From Cutaneotrichosporon cavernicola (taxonomy: Eukaryota; Basidiomycota; Tremellomycetes; Trichosporonales; Trichosporonaceae), in contig NC_083394.1 of the NCBI RefSeq assembly GCF_030864355.1, forward strand, positions 1,178,001 through 1,242,000: a stretch of 64,000 bases of DNA. The letters are read 5' to 3'. A program made the translations under genes and the position numbers. The stretch's first letter is position 1. Every line of letters starts with the position of its first letter. The notes under the pieces are model-generated. The model was not told where the DNA came from, searched no databases, and saw nothing but the letters and a program-made list of their open reading frames with translations. Shown one piece after another: positions 31,461 through 41,987 of this stretch.

Positions 31461-33214
31461 ATGACCTCTACTCCCTCAAAGGAGAAGGAGGCTTCCGCTG
31501 CCCCCGTCGTCGACACCAAGGAGACCAAGGCTGAGCCTGCTCCACCAGTGCTCACCGTCGAGGATGGTGAGCTCTCCCAATGTCTCCGTAGCTGACAACA
31601 GAAATCCTCAACAACATCACTCTCATCGGCCGGGCAGTGACGACCGCCGAGCCACGGTTTACGACGCGTGTCCTCCGCACTCTGACGCACCTGCGTAAGA
31701 AGATCACCAAGCCCGTGCTCAAGGACGCGCTGGACCGCGCCTTCCCCAAGGGCTGTACGTCACCTCTCTCTCAACCGCGCTGACACGCAGCCAAGACGGG
31801 CCAGGCGCTGATCGCGTCCCCGATCTTTGGGCTCTTGCCAGAGCCTCCAGCCAAGGACGAGGCGATGGACGTGGACAAAAGCCCCAAGGCCAAGGAAGGC
31901 GAGAAGGAGGGTGAGAGCTCTACGCCTGCCCCCGCACCCAAGAAGTATACTGCGCCAGTCGACAGCGCGACGCAAGACCTCATCCCCGAGGGTGTCGTCT
32001 ACCTCCGCCTCCTCATCATCCTGGCTGCTGTCGACGCTGGTAAGGTTGCAGAGGCATGCGCGTTCGCCAAGGAGACGACGGACTTGATTCAGGCCGCCAA
32101 CCGCCGTACAATGGACCAGATCGCCGCGAAGGTCTACTTCTACCTCGCGCGCGCGTACGAGCTCCAGGGTCGCCTCGCCGAGCTCCGCCCGTGAGTTAAC
32201 TTGTGTGGCCTGTAACTGACAGCAGCACCCTTCTTGCTGTGCGCCAGTCGGCCCACCTCCGCAAGGACGAGAACCTCGAGATCACCGTCGTCAACCTCCT
32301 CCTCCGCTCCTACCTCCAGTCCAACTTATACGACCAGGCTGACAAGCTGCTCTCGAAGATTGAGATGCCTACATCGAGCAACACGGCCCAGACTGCGCGC
32401 TGGTACTTCTATACCGCGCGTCTGCGTGCTGTGCAGCTCAACTACGCTGGCGCTGCCGACCTTCTCCTCACCGCTATCCGTCGCGCACCCAAGGACGAGG
32501 TCGCCCCAGGATTTGTGCAGATCGTGAGCTGGTAGCTGCTGAACACGTCTAGCTAACAGCAGATTCACAAGTTCTACATTGTCACGGAGATGCTCACCGG
32601 CCGCATCCCGGACCGCGCCATGTTCCGCCGGCCGGTGCTACAGCACGCCCTCCTCCCCTACTTCCAGATTGTGCAGGGTGAGCTTTGCACACAACTCATA
32701 GCTGACCCCAGCCGTCCGTGTCGGCGACGTCGCGGCGTTCCAGCGCGCGTTCACGACGCACGAGCAGGCCTTCCTTGCCGACTCGACACACTTCCTCATC
32801 CTCCGTCTGCGGCATTTCGTCATCCGTACCGCACTGCGGACAATCACGCTGGCATACTCGCGCATCTCGCTGCGCGACGTGTGCCTCAAGCTCGGCTTAG
32901 ACTCTGAAGAGGACACCGAGTACATTGTGGCCAAGGCGATCAAGGACCGTGTGATTGACGCGACCATTGACCACAAGGGCGGGTTCATGCAGTCCAAGGT
33001 CAAGAAGGACATCTACGAGTCGGACGAGCCGCAGCAGCAGATTGCCCAGCGTCTCAAGTACGCGCTTGAGATGCACAACGACGCGCTGCAGGGCATGCGC
33101 TTTGCGGCCAACGTGCACCGCAAGGACCTCGAGACGGCGGCCGACGCTCGCGAGCGCGACCGTGAGATTGCGCAGTTGATCCAGGAGACTGAGGACGACC
33201 TCGATGACCTGTAG
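31461..33214 (+). CDS. RPN3: 26S proteasome regulatory subunit Rpn3 (PSMD3)
   Basis: Six exons: 31461-31566, 31602-31754, 31791-32190, 32226-32523, 32563-32677 and 32712-33214, giving 524 residues. Rpn3 landmarks are the helical-repeat segment RFTTRVLRTLTHLRKKI, then ITVVNLLLRSYLQSNLYDQA, KFYIVTEMLTGRIPDR and the PCI-domain region with ITLAYSRISLRDVCLKLGL and FMQSKVKKDIYESDEPQQQ. The Ser/Pro/Lys-rich insert between exons 2 and 3 (DVDKSPKAKEGEKEGESS) is a typical disordered linker. The subunit is part of the 19S lid, scaffolding Rpn11 deubiquitylation. All five introns are 34-39 nt. The gene ends 79 bp from the convergent DOM34-like gene. Confidence 0.95.
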
Positions 33215-33292
33215 ACGAGTGTGTTCTAAAAGTATGCATGGCACGAGTAACAACAGTACAGCGAGATTATGGGCGTATGGGTGTTTGGGAAC

Positions 33293-34846
33293 CTAGATGC
33301 CGTCCGACCTGAACGGCGTCGTCGATCCGCTCGCAGCAGGCGTGGTGCCCCCCGATGCAGCCTCGGCCGCTTCACGTTCGAGGCGCTCGGCCTCCTCGCG
33401 TTCCTCCATCTCGACGACCTCAATGTCAAGGGGGTAGGTGAGAATGGCAGCAATGCCAGTGAGAAGGTTGAGCTGTATGCCTGTCTCGTGCATCGACGAG
33501 AAGATGACAGCCTCGCCACCGCGTGCGCGCACCTCATCAACCATCTGGACATATCGGTTGCGCTTCTCTGGATCGGCTGCGCGGAAAAGATCATCCGAAA
33601 TAAGCAGAGTGCCAACAGCCCCGCGGTCGACGGCAAGCGCGACGTGCTTGGGCCCATACCACGCCCGCAGCTCGTCCGTCGAGAGCATCTTGTGAAACCT
33701 AGAGTCAGCCATGGTCCTAGCATTCAACCATTCAACCAGTTGAATGGCAGCTGCCGACTCACTTGTCAAGCGCCAGACCCTCTTTGGCAAACTTTGCTCC
33801 CTGGAGCATCTTGGCCACGCCGGGGTCGCGTAACGCCTCAACAAGGGAATGGACATGTGGCGTGTTCGAGTGGACGCGGAGGAACTTTGAGCGCGCGCCA
33901 AGGAGGGGCTTGTTGTTCGTCTCGGTTGCCTGCTGGAAAATGTAGTCGTACAGCGTGTCCTTTGTGAAGCCGGGCGAGGCGATGACGACGACCTTGAGCG
34001 TGTCGAAGGGGATCAGGCGGAGGATGGAGGCGTATACCGTGCTGAGGAAGCTGGCCATGGCCTGGTGTTAGCGTTCTCTCCTACCCAGCATCCCAACCCC
34101 CAACCCCACTACCTCTCCTCTCCAGCATCCCAACAAACCCTCCCCTATCCATCCCCTCTTCCCCCCCCCCCCCTCCTCCAACTACAACTCACCTTGTCGT
34201 GGCTGCTAGTCCCACTCCGCTTCCTGGGCACTGGCACATCAATCCGCTGCCGCACAACAGTCATATGCTCCGACAAGAGACAAATCGCCGCGGTCCCCTC
34301 TCCACAAACAACGGCTCCAATCTCTGCCCCCCGTCCTGGACGGGTACTCTCGCTAATCCGTTCCAACGCTATACTATCCCACCCCGTAGCCTTGGTCAGG
34401 CGGAACTTTCTCCCCCTCTCAAGTTCGAGGGTATGATACGCCCCAATGCGGACATAGTCGTTGGCCTCGGTGACCTGTCCGGTAATACCCATGACGGCAC
34501 GGTGGGTCGACTGGTCGCCGGTGGTTTCGGTGCTTGCGGCAGCCGAGAACATTGTCTGTCGTTAGATTAGACAAAAGAGGGAAGCGTACCCGCTTGACGA
34601 GGATAGTCAGCGCCAATTGGACGCGGTACGACGTCGTCGTGCCCGTGTTGCTCGTGCTGTGGACTTTGCGGTCCGTCTTTGCGCGGACCTGGTCGCCTTC
34701 AGAGATGAGGTTGTAGACGTGCCACATGTCCTCTTCGTCTTCGGGGATGAGCTCGACCCATCCCTGGCGTCGTCAGCAGAGTGGGCAGTGCGCATTTGCA
34801 TACTTACCGATCCATCCTTTTCGATCTGCTTGTTGACTAGCTTCAT
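33293..34846 (-). CDS. DOM34: Dom34/Pelota ribosome-rescue factor
   Basis: Five exons: 34846-34808, 34763-34590, 34555-34193, 34061-33763 and 33698-33293, giving 426 residues. The N-terminus ([13 protein letters not shown], then [20 protein letters not shown]) is the Pelota Sm-like domain. It continues with [26 protein letters not shown], and then with the central eRF1-like domain in [20 protein letters not shown]. No GGQ motif is seen, as expected for Dom34 rather than eRF1. The C-terminal domain ([21 protein letters not shown]) ends in a Gly/Ala/Ser-rich tail. With Hbs1 it dissociates stalled ribosomes in no-go and non-stop decay. Intron 3 contains a 13-C run. The first exon is 39 nt. Confidence 0.95.
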
Positions 34847-35158
34847 GGTGATCTGGCGACAAGGATGTCGCTTTTGATGCCTTTGACAATTGAGAGATGG
34901 ACAAAGTCAAAACGTTGTAACGTTAAAACATGACGTCGGGAGGGGAGGGGATGGGCAGGATGGTTGGTGGAGTGGTGGCAAATCGAATCGACAACACGGA
35001 CCATCCGCCGTACAGCCCTCAGGTACCAACTAGCCTTGGTCACTCTTTGACATGTCTCATCATGCCAGCCACATGCCCTTCAGACTCAGACTCATTGGAC
35101 AACATGCACAGACCCGTGTCTAAGTGATGGATGGATGCATTGGATATGACTATGACTA
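34847..35158. other. Intergenic region between two minus-strand genes
   Basis: About 310 bp holding the promoter of the Dom34 gene and the 3' end of the Kei1-like gene. No further gene is seen. Confidence 0.5.
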
Positions 35159-36192
35159 CTAGTCCCAGCTAAAGTCGTCCTCGGACGCGCGCTTGCTCTG
35201 ATCATTGTCCTTGTCTGTTCTCGGGAGGCCAGCCATGCTCTTGTCAGGCGATGTGCGGGGGGAGCGCGAGGGTGACTGCGAGTGCGAAAGGTGTCCGTTC
35301 TCGCGTGCACGGTCGCGCGCAATCTCTGCCTCGGCGAGCGCGACCTCGTCCTCCTCGATCGGGATGACGTTCTGCGATCTGCTCGCAGTGATCGCGTCGC
35401 GGGCGGCGTGCGCGCCCTTGGTAAGCGGGAGAGAGTGGTACGTGTTTGTCCGCAGGTGCGCCGCGTACGAGTACAGTACCATGCAGGCGTAGACCTTGGG
35501 TCAGTTACGGCGCCACCGTCAACGATCTCCTGCAAGCCCTCTCCACCTCGTCCATCCTTTCCTCGGGTTCCACTACCGCACTTACCTTGAACAGGAAGCC
35601 GAGGAAGATGACACCCAGCGCGTACCCCTTCTCATCGTTCCAGATCTGCATGGCCTGTCCCGCACGAATCTGCGCTTCTGCCTCGGACGGGTTGGCATCG
35701 CTGGCCGATACCTCGCCGCGCGAGACGGCCAGTTCAAAGATATCCTTCTGAGCCTGCGAATGGAGATCGCGTTGTCCCTCATGTTTCTGGATATACCAGT
35801 AATTGTAGAAGAAGGCGTAGTGAAACACCTGCTGGATCACGTTGTCGAGAGCATACAGGTGCGCGACGAGCAGACACTTATGGGATGTTTCCTGCCGTCA
35901 GATTGCTTTACGATTAAGACGTACAGCCTTGACCTGCTTGAGGCCCCACTGCAGGCCCACCAATGAGAGGACAGAGTAGGCGTAGAATACAATTTGGGCA
36001 AAGCTGCCCCCGATGAATACCGTGATGAGGCCATAGACGCCCGCGACCTTGTTGATGAGCCCGAAGAGGAGGATGATCTCGCAGCCTGGTGTCAGAATGT
36101 TCGTGCCGGTACGTACCTAGCTTGATGTCCAGGATGCCGAAAAAAGACGAGAATACTGGTCCAGGCTGGACCCTGCGTAATGAGAGCCGCAT
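35159..36192 (-). CDS. KEI1: Inositol phosphorylceramide synthase regulatory subunit, Kei1-like
   Basis: Four exons: 36192-36117, 36085-35925, 35891-35586 and 35494-35159, giving 292 residues. The N-terminal membrane region reads FFGILDIKLGCEIILLFGLI then NKVAGVYGLITVFIGGSFAQ, the Kei1 family pattern of a membrane helix followed by NK-x-x-G-x-YG. Three further hydrophobic segments follow (IVFYAYSVLSLVGL, FHYAFFYNYWYI, GYALGVIFLGFLF). The C-terminus is hydrophilic and Ser/Asp-rich, probably cytoplasmic. Kei1 is essential in yeast for the activity and Golgi placement of Aur1 in sphingolipid synthesis. Family match is from memory of the pattern and moderately strong. The gene is divergent from RPS3. 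Confidence 0.75.
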
Positions 36193-36504
36193 GGCGAGAG
36201 ATTGCGAGATGTGAATGAGATCAAGTGATGCGATGTGGAACCCAACACCAAATCATCCACGACGCGAAGAGCTGGAGTCAACAGTCTACAGTGTCCGTGG
36301 GCCAGCAACAACTCGTGTCACGGAGTTTGGGAAATCTCCGCTGCCAATCGCCAAAGGCCACGTGTTTTGAAAATGATGTGTAACTGATTTCACCCAATAC
36401 ATGCTTCAAACTGATCAAAATTGCTTCCGTCTTTCCACCTTCAAACCCTCGTCCTTGAATCTTCGTCTTTCTCGATCTTCAAGCAACCAAAAAGACCAGC
36501 AACC
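36193..36504. promoter_or_regulatory. Divergent promoter between Kei1-like and RPS3 genes
   Basis: 312 bp between start codons. CACGTG lies at 36359-36364, preceded by AAGGC. A pyrimidine-rich stretch follows up to the RPS3 ATG, as is usual at ribosomal-protein genes. Regulation is inferred. Confidence 0.45.
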
Positions 36505-37420
36505 ATGGCCTCCGCCCTTAACATCTCGAAGAAGCGCAAGTTCGTCGCCGACGGTGTCTTCCAGGCGAGTCGCGCAACACGGCGCGAGCACGAACGTGGA
36601 TCTCGTGTGGGGATGGAGGAATGAGATCCATGGACGGGCTCGCAGAGAAGGAAGAAACCACGCTAATTATCCAGGCCGAGCTCGGCGAGTTCTTCATGCG
36701 CGAGCTCGCTGAGGAGGGCTACTCGGGCTGCGAGGTCCGTGTCACCCACGCCCGCACTGAAATCATCATCCGTGCCACCCACACCCAGGAGGTCCTCGGC
36801 CACCAGGGCCGCCGCATCCGTGAGCTCAAGGCTCTCGTTGAGAAGCGTTTCAAGTTCCCCGAGAACTCGCTCGAGCTCTACGCCGAGAAGGTCCAGTACC
36901 GTGGTCTTTCGGCCGTTGCCCAGGCCGAGTCGCTCCGCTACAAGCTCCTCGGTGGCCTTGCCATGCGCCGGTGAGTCGTCTCGGATCCGAATATCTGTCT
37001 CATACTAATCTCAGCGCGTGCTACGGTGTCCTCCGCTACGTTATGGAGTCGGGTGCCAAGGGTTGCGAGGTTGTCGTCTCGGGCAAGCTCCGTGCCGCCC
37101 GTGCCAAGTCGATGAAGTTCACCGACGGTTTCCTCCTCCACTCTGGTCAGCCCGCCATCGACTACGTTGACTACGCTGTCCGCCACGTTCTCCTCCGCCA
37201 GGGTGTGCTCGGCATCAAGGTCAAGATCATGCGCCCCCACGACCCCGAGGGCCGCATGGGCCCTTCGCGCCCCATCCCCGACATGGTCACCCTTGTCGAG
37301 CCCAAGCCCGAGGCCGCCATCGAGATCCGCTCGGAGCACAAGGAGCCCCAGCCGGTCGCCGTCCCCGCCGCTGCCCCCGCTGCCGAGGCCGCCGCCCCCG
37401 CCGAGCAGGCTGCTTACTAA
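36505..37420 (+). CDS. RPS3: 40S ribosomal protein S3 (uS3)
   Basis: Exons 36505-36564, 36675-36970 and 37015-37420 give 253 residues. The sequence is a clear uS3: [32 protein letters not shown], the KH domain with [20 protein letters not shown], and the C-terminal domain with [10 protein letters not shown]. The C-terminal tail is Ala/Pro/Glu-rich. The first intron has a GCGAGT donor, that is a GC-AG intron, and is required to bring GVFQ next to AELGEFF. Strong preference for C-ending codons fits high expression. The protein sits at the mRNA entry site of the 40S subunit. The divergent neighbour is the Kei1-like gene. Confidence 0.97.
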
Positions 37421-37666
37421 ATGCCCGGTGGGCCATCGCTTGTACCATAGTCGGGATGTAATCCCAGTTTTACGAGCGCTGTGTGGTGCGTGACGGTGGA
37501 GATGAGGAGGGATCGAGGGGCCTGAGCTGGTGACGCAGTTGGTTCGACATGTCGTTAGGTATGGTGCGCGGCATTGGCTTGCAGTCAGTTTGTCTACTCT
37601 ATACTCTCCTTGCCAGTTCCCCGCAACCTCCGCTATGTCCAGTGAAGCATTCATACAACATCTAAG

Positions 37667-38460
37667 CTACTCCTGCATGACCTCCTCCTCGTCCTCTTCG
37701 ACCGCCATGTCCGCCGCTGCCGCCTCTCCCGCCTCTCCCAACCCCATAACATCGAGCTTGCCCTTCCGGCTCACCACAACAACCTCTGGCGAGTCCTTGG
37801 CAATTCGGATCATAGGCAAGAGGTCGATATGCGCAGACTTGATCCGCGTCCCATTCTCAAGCCACCCGTACATGAGCCGTGTTGCCCGCGCATCAGTGAG
37901 GTTGGGCACCTCTGGATGTCAGCTGATGTTCTGGCTCCACAGCTGAAGCGCATGGCTCAAGCCTTAGACTCACCAAACCCACTCTCCCACTCGGCATTCT
38001 CAACACGCCGCAGCTCCTCAAGATCGACCAACTCGGTGGCCTTGGGCCGTCCAGCCCGCCGCTCAGACATAAGTTCCTCGATCCGCTCGTCGTTGCGCGC
38101 AAGAAACACGTCCGTGACCAGCGCGCGGAGTTGGGCCAAAGTGAGCCCCTCAGGCCCCTCGAGGGTGTGCATGAAGAACTGAGGACGGAACACTGGTGTC
38201 AGCTAGTCCATGGAGGACCGTACTCTTGCCAGTGCGGAGGTCCTTGTGTTCACGCTTCTGAGACTTGAGCTTGACGGTGCGGAGGTGGACGCGGTTGATC
38301 TGCGCCGCTGTGGTCAGCTCGTCCTATGAGCTGAAGCATGCTCGGGCGCCCTCTCATCTCCGCCAACGCAGGCTTGAGCAGACGCACCTTTCCGCGATCC
38401 CGGATGAACACCATCGCGTCCTCCGATCTTCTTGAGCGTGCTTTTACGGTTGTTGGGCAT
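37667..38460 (-). CDS. TMA16: Translation machinery-associated protein Tma16-like
   Basis: Four exons: 38460-38388, 38307-38224, 38192-37974 and 37911-37667, giving 206 residues. The N-terminus MPNNRKSTLKKIGGRDGVHP is characteristic, followed by KAAQINRVHLRTVKLKSQKR, then FMHTLEGPEGLTLAQLRALV and the acidic tail (AVEEDEEEVMQE). Tma16 binds pre-60S particles. The start codon is 123 bp from the divergent PPR gene. Family assignment rests on the N-terminal basic motif and overall layout. Confidence 0.85.
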
Positions 38461-38582
38461 GGTGTGGTGGCAAGTGAGTGGGTAATGAGTGATGCGAAAA
38501 CAAACTTTTGCGGAGATGACCTGAATTCCATTAATCCAGTCCACTTTCCATTTACACCTCCACCCTGTTACACAATACACCA
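38461..38582. promoter_or_regulatory. Very short divergent promoter (122 bp)
   Basis: Only 122 bp separate the start codons of the Tma16-like and PPR genes, so both promoters must share this interval. It contains a plain A/T-rich stretch (ACAAACTTTTGCGG) and no obvious E-box. Confidence 0.55.
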
Positions 38583-40939
38583 ATGTTCCGTCGCCTGGGA
38601 TCGGTGGCTGCGCGTGCGGCGCAACAACGACCCCGAACCCAGGCATTCCGCGGTCGCAGTACTCTCGCGGCGCAGGCAGCACGACCTGGTTCTAGTGCTA
38701 CCGCGGTACAGGACCCGCTCGGCAGGATCAGGTCGGTAAGCCGCTCATCTTCTTTTGGCCCTAACCCCAGACCGACATCTTCGGCGCTAGCAATCCCCGC
38801 CTCAACGCTGCTCTCATCACTGCCCTTGGTTCCTCCAATGACGGAAATTCGACCGGGCCTGACCCAACTAGCGTCCTCGCCGCAGTCAAGAACTACCTCG
38901 ACGCGGGGGCCGACATACCCATCGCGCACCGGAATATCATCTCCGCGCTCCTCTCGAAGCACTACTCCGAAGTTGCGGCGTCAGACGACGAGGTGACCGT
39001 CGTTGCCGACGCGCTGTGGTCGATCTGCGGCGAGCCAAGGAGCGTGTTCAATACCTCGGCGCGGGCCAAGATGAAGCACCACTCCCTCGTGTGGCGCTAT
39101 GCCAAGTGGATGGCGACTGAAGCTACGCGGGATGATGAGGCGCGCATACGAGCCGTGCTGGATGCGTTCGAGCGTCAGCTTGCCACAATGTCGACCGAGG
39201 ACAACGCGGGTGACGGGCGTCCCGTTTTCGGCTCACAGGCTGCCGCGTGGGTCCTCCTCCGCGCGCGACTGGGGATCGCCGAGCCGACGGACATCCTCCT
39301 CCGCATGCCATCGCTCGCACAGGTGATGGGCCAGGTCGCCAAGCTGGGCGGGAACAAGGACGCGCCGGAAGTACAGGCGAGCGCTCGCGCGTTGTTCTCC
39401 AATGACGCGATGGCGACACTGCCAAGCACGGCCAAGAGCCTTGAGGGCCGGCTCGCATTCCTTCGCGGCGACGGGAACATCAAAAACATCACCCGCATGT
39501 GGGAGACGTTTACTACCATACTCGACGGCAAGGAGTCACACGAACTGACTTCAGATGGGGGAGTTGCGGCCCTCGCTGCCTTCATCTGGGGTTGCTCGCC
39601 GTGGAAGAACGAGGTCAAGCAGGACCGCGCGGCGCTGCTCCCAATCCTCGAGGCGGCAAAGGCACGTGTCCCAAAACCCACCCCACTCCCAGTGTTCCAC
39701 GCTATGCTTCGCGCGTCGAGACCGGTCGACACGGACCAGATCGACTCAGAGGAGGTTAACCCGCGCGCCGCGGACCGCGATTTTGTCCTTGCTACCGCGC
39801 GGATGGCGTGGGACAAGGTCGTTCGCGACGAGGGTGTAGTCCCCGACGTACAGGCGTACTCGATCTACCTCAGACTTCTAGGGTACCACGGCGAATCGGG
39901 GGACATGTTCAAGCTCTGGGATGACCTCGTCCGTAACCAGGAGACGCGAAAGCTGTGGCTCAAGGAGCTTGAGGCTGATCTCGCCTACCCTCCAACGAAA
40001 GCGGAGCTGAACGGTAAGCTTTTTGGATTGCCGCCGTAGCTGACTCCAGCTTGGCCACCAACTCTCGTCCTCAACCAAGTGATCTCGTCTGCCTTCATGA
40101 TCGGCGGCCGGCCGGCCGACATGGGCATGCGCCTCTTCGAGTTGTCCGTCAACCCAGACACCCCGCTGGTCCCAGACGTTGTGACCATCAACACTGTCCT
40201 CCGATGGGCGGCGCATTTGGCCAACATCGAGATGATCAACTCAGTCATTGGGACGGCAGGCAAGATGAAGATCAAGCCTGACATTGTGACCTATACGACG
40301 ATGGTGCACGGCCTGCTGCGCGCCGAGCGGCCCGATCTTGCACGCGCGACACTGGACGCGATGCGGTCGCGCGGCATCGAGCCAAACGACGTGATGGCCT
40401 CGATGCTGGTCGCCGACCTCGCGTCAGACGGAACGGCTGAGGGTCTCCGTCGTGCCGAATACGTTATCCGGGACATGCGGTCGCGGGGGTTGAAGACGAC
40501 ACTGCCGATGTGGACGGCCCTCGTGGGGGGTTACTTCTGCGGGGGGTGGGACATTGACGGGTGGGATGCGCTCAAGCGCATGAAGGTGAACGGACACAAG
40601 CTAAACGACAAGGCGTTCAACATCATCCTCAGGCAACTGACGCGCGGACCTAAGGCCGATCAAAGCGAGGTCAAGAAGCGCGCGCTCTACGGCGTGGACG
40701 ACAAGGATGGTGGGGGATCGACCGCCATCCGTGTCTTCCGACAGATGGTGCGCGAGGGAAACGTCCCGACCGCCGACACGTACATGATCATCCTCGATCC
40801 CCTCACCCGGTCTCGACGCGTGAGCGAGGTGGAAGAGGTACTAGCAGAGATCGACCGTCGTACATTCCAAACCCTACGGCCAAATCTCTTGCGCATGATC
40901 GAGCGCGCCCGCAACCTGGTCGCAATCAACAACCGTTAG
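38583..40939 (+). CDS. Pentatricopeptide-repeat (PPR) protein, probably mitochondrial
   Basis: Three exons, 38583-38735, 38771-40013 and 40050-40939, encode 761 residues. The first 30 residues are Arg/Ala/Gln-rich without acids (MFRRLGSVAARAAQQRPRTQ), a strong mitochondrial presequence. PPR units are visible in the C-terminal third, for example PDIVTYTTMVHGLLRAERPD then ARATLDAMRSRGIEPNDVMA, and PDVQAYSIYLRLLGYHGESG in exon 2. Such proteins bind organellar RNA and act in mitochondrial RNA stability, processing or translation; the target cannot be predicted. A WD/acid-rich helical region separates presequence and repeats. Confidence 0.85.
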
Positions 40940-41022
40940 ATAGTACTAGACACACATATCTCCATCCCAACTGTCTCTATTCGCTACTATGCATATGTCG
41001 GAGCATTACAGCGCTGCTTGCG

Positions 41023-41341
41023 CTACCGCGACATGCCAATGAGAGCTGGCGTCAACCCAAAGATCTTGTAACGGTCGAACGCTAATGTCAGCTTGTCTCG
41101 TTGCGCTGGACTCACCCCAAAACGCGAACCGCCTTCCCCACCACTTGCCGAAGAATGGCAAGATGATGACACTTAGTACGGCCTCGATCTGCCGCATGCT
41201 CTCCTCCCACTCCTCCTGGATGAGGGCGGACTGGTCCACGCTGTCATCCGACTCATCCGACGACGAGAGGTACGAGCCGAGCGACGACGTATCGTCGTCC
41301 ATCTCAGACTGGGACACGTCCTTTGGCCACTCGATTGGCAT
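41023..41341 (-). CDS. MIM2: Mitochondrial outer-membrane insertase subunit Mim2-like
   Basis: Exons 41341-41116 and 41081-41023 give 94 residues. An acidic Ser/Asp-rich N-terminus (GSYLSSSDESDDSVDQS) leads to the conserved core EEWEESMRQIEAVLSVIILP and FFGKWWGRRFAFW, followed by a short C-terminus (YKIFGLTPALIGMSR). The combination of a W-E-E-S helix, one hydrophobic segment and GK-x2-GRRFA fits Mim2, a partner of Mim1 that inserts alpha-helical proteins in the outer membrane. The small size makes this moderately confident. It is 83 bp from the end of the convergent PPR gene. Confidence 0.7.
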
Positions 41342-41987
41342 GGTGTTCAGTGGCGAAGGTTGGTGGAGGTGAACAGGAAGGTGCGGTGTGACGTGGTTGT
41401 CTGGCTACCAGCTACCTTGACGCTTCGGTGACGCGGGTGGGCGTGGAAGAGTGTGAGGACGAGCCGCGTGGTTGGAGTGAGACTGAGGTGAGGGTGGAGA
41501 GTGGCGTTTGAGGATGAGACTCGAGTTGCAGTTGCCGTGAGCGATCTGGGCAGAGTCGATGAGTTAATCCGAGTGGATGAATAATGGTGGAGGATGACTT
41601 GTTTCGCGGAATAGGGGTTAACGTCTATATAGGGTAAAGTGTCACGTAACTAATACCGTGCCTTAAAGTTAAAGGGAATAATGTATGGGAGCAGGCGATA
41701 TTGATACTGTGATACGGTGAATACAGAAGCGGTTACTCGTCGCTTGTGGAGAGGATAGGATCCTTCCTTCCATCCTAGGACCGACGACACCTAGCAACCC
41801 CCCCCCCCCTCCCCTTCATTACATCTCTTCATCCATAGCATAATCACTCTCATCATCTTGCATCGACGCGGCTGCGATATCTATAAACACCTTCCCCTGT
41901 CTGCTTCCTCCCACATGCCACTCCCCACGCGCTAGCTGCCAACCTCATCCCATCTCGTGACATCCATACCTCCAATCCCGCCGCGCC
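41342..41987. other. Divergent intergenic region
   Basis: About 650 bp between the Mim2-like and Med12 starts. A 9-C run lies near 41800 and the right 200 bp are pyrimidine-rich. No gene is seen. Confidence 0.5.
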
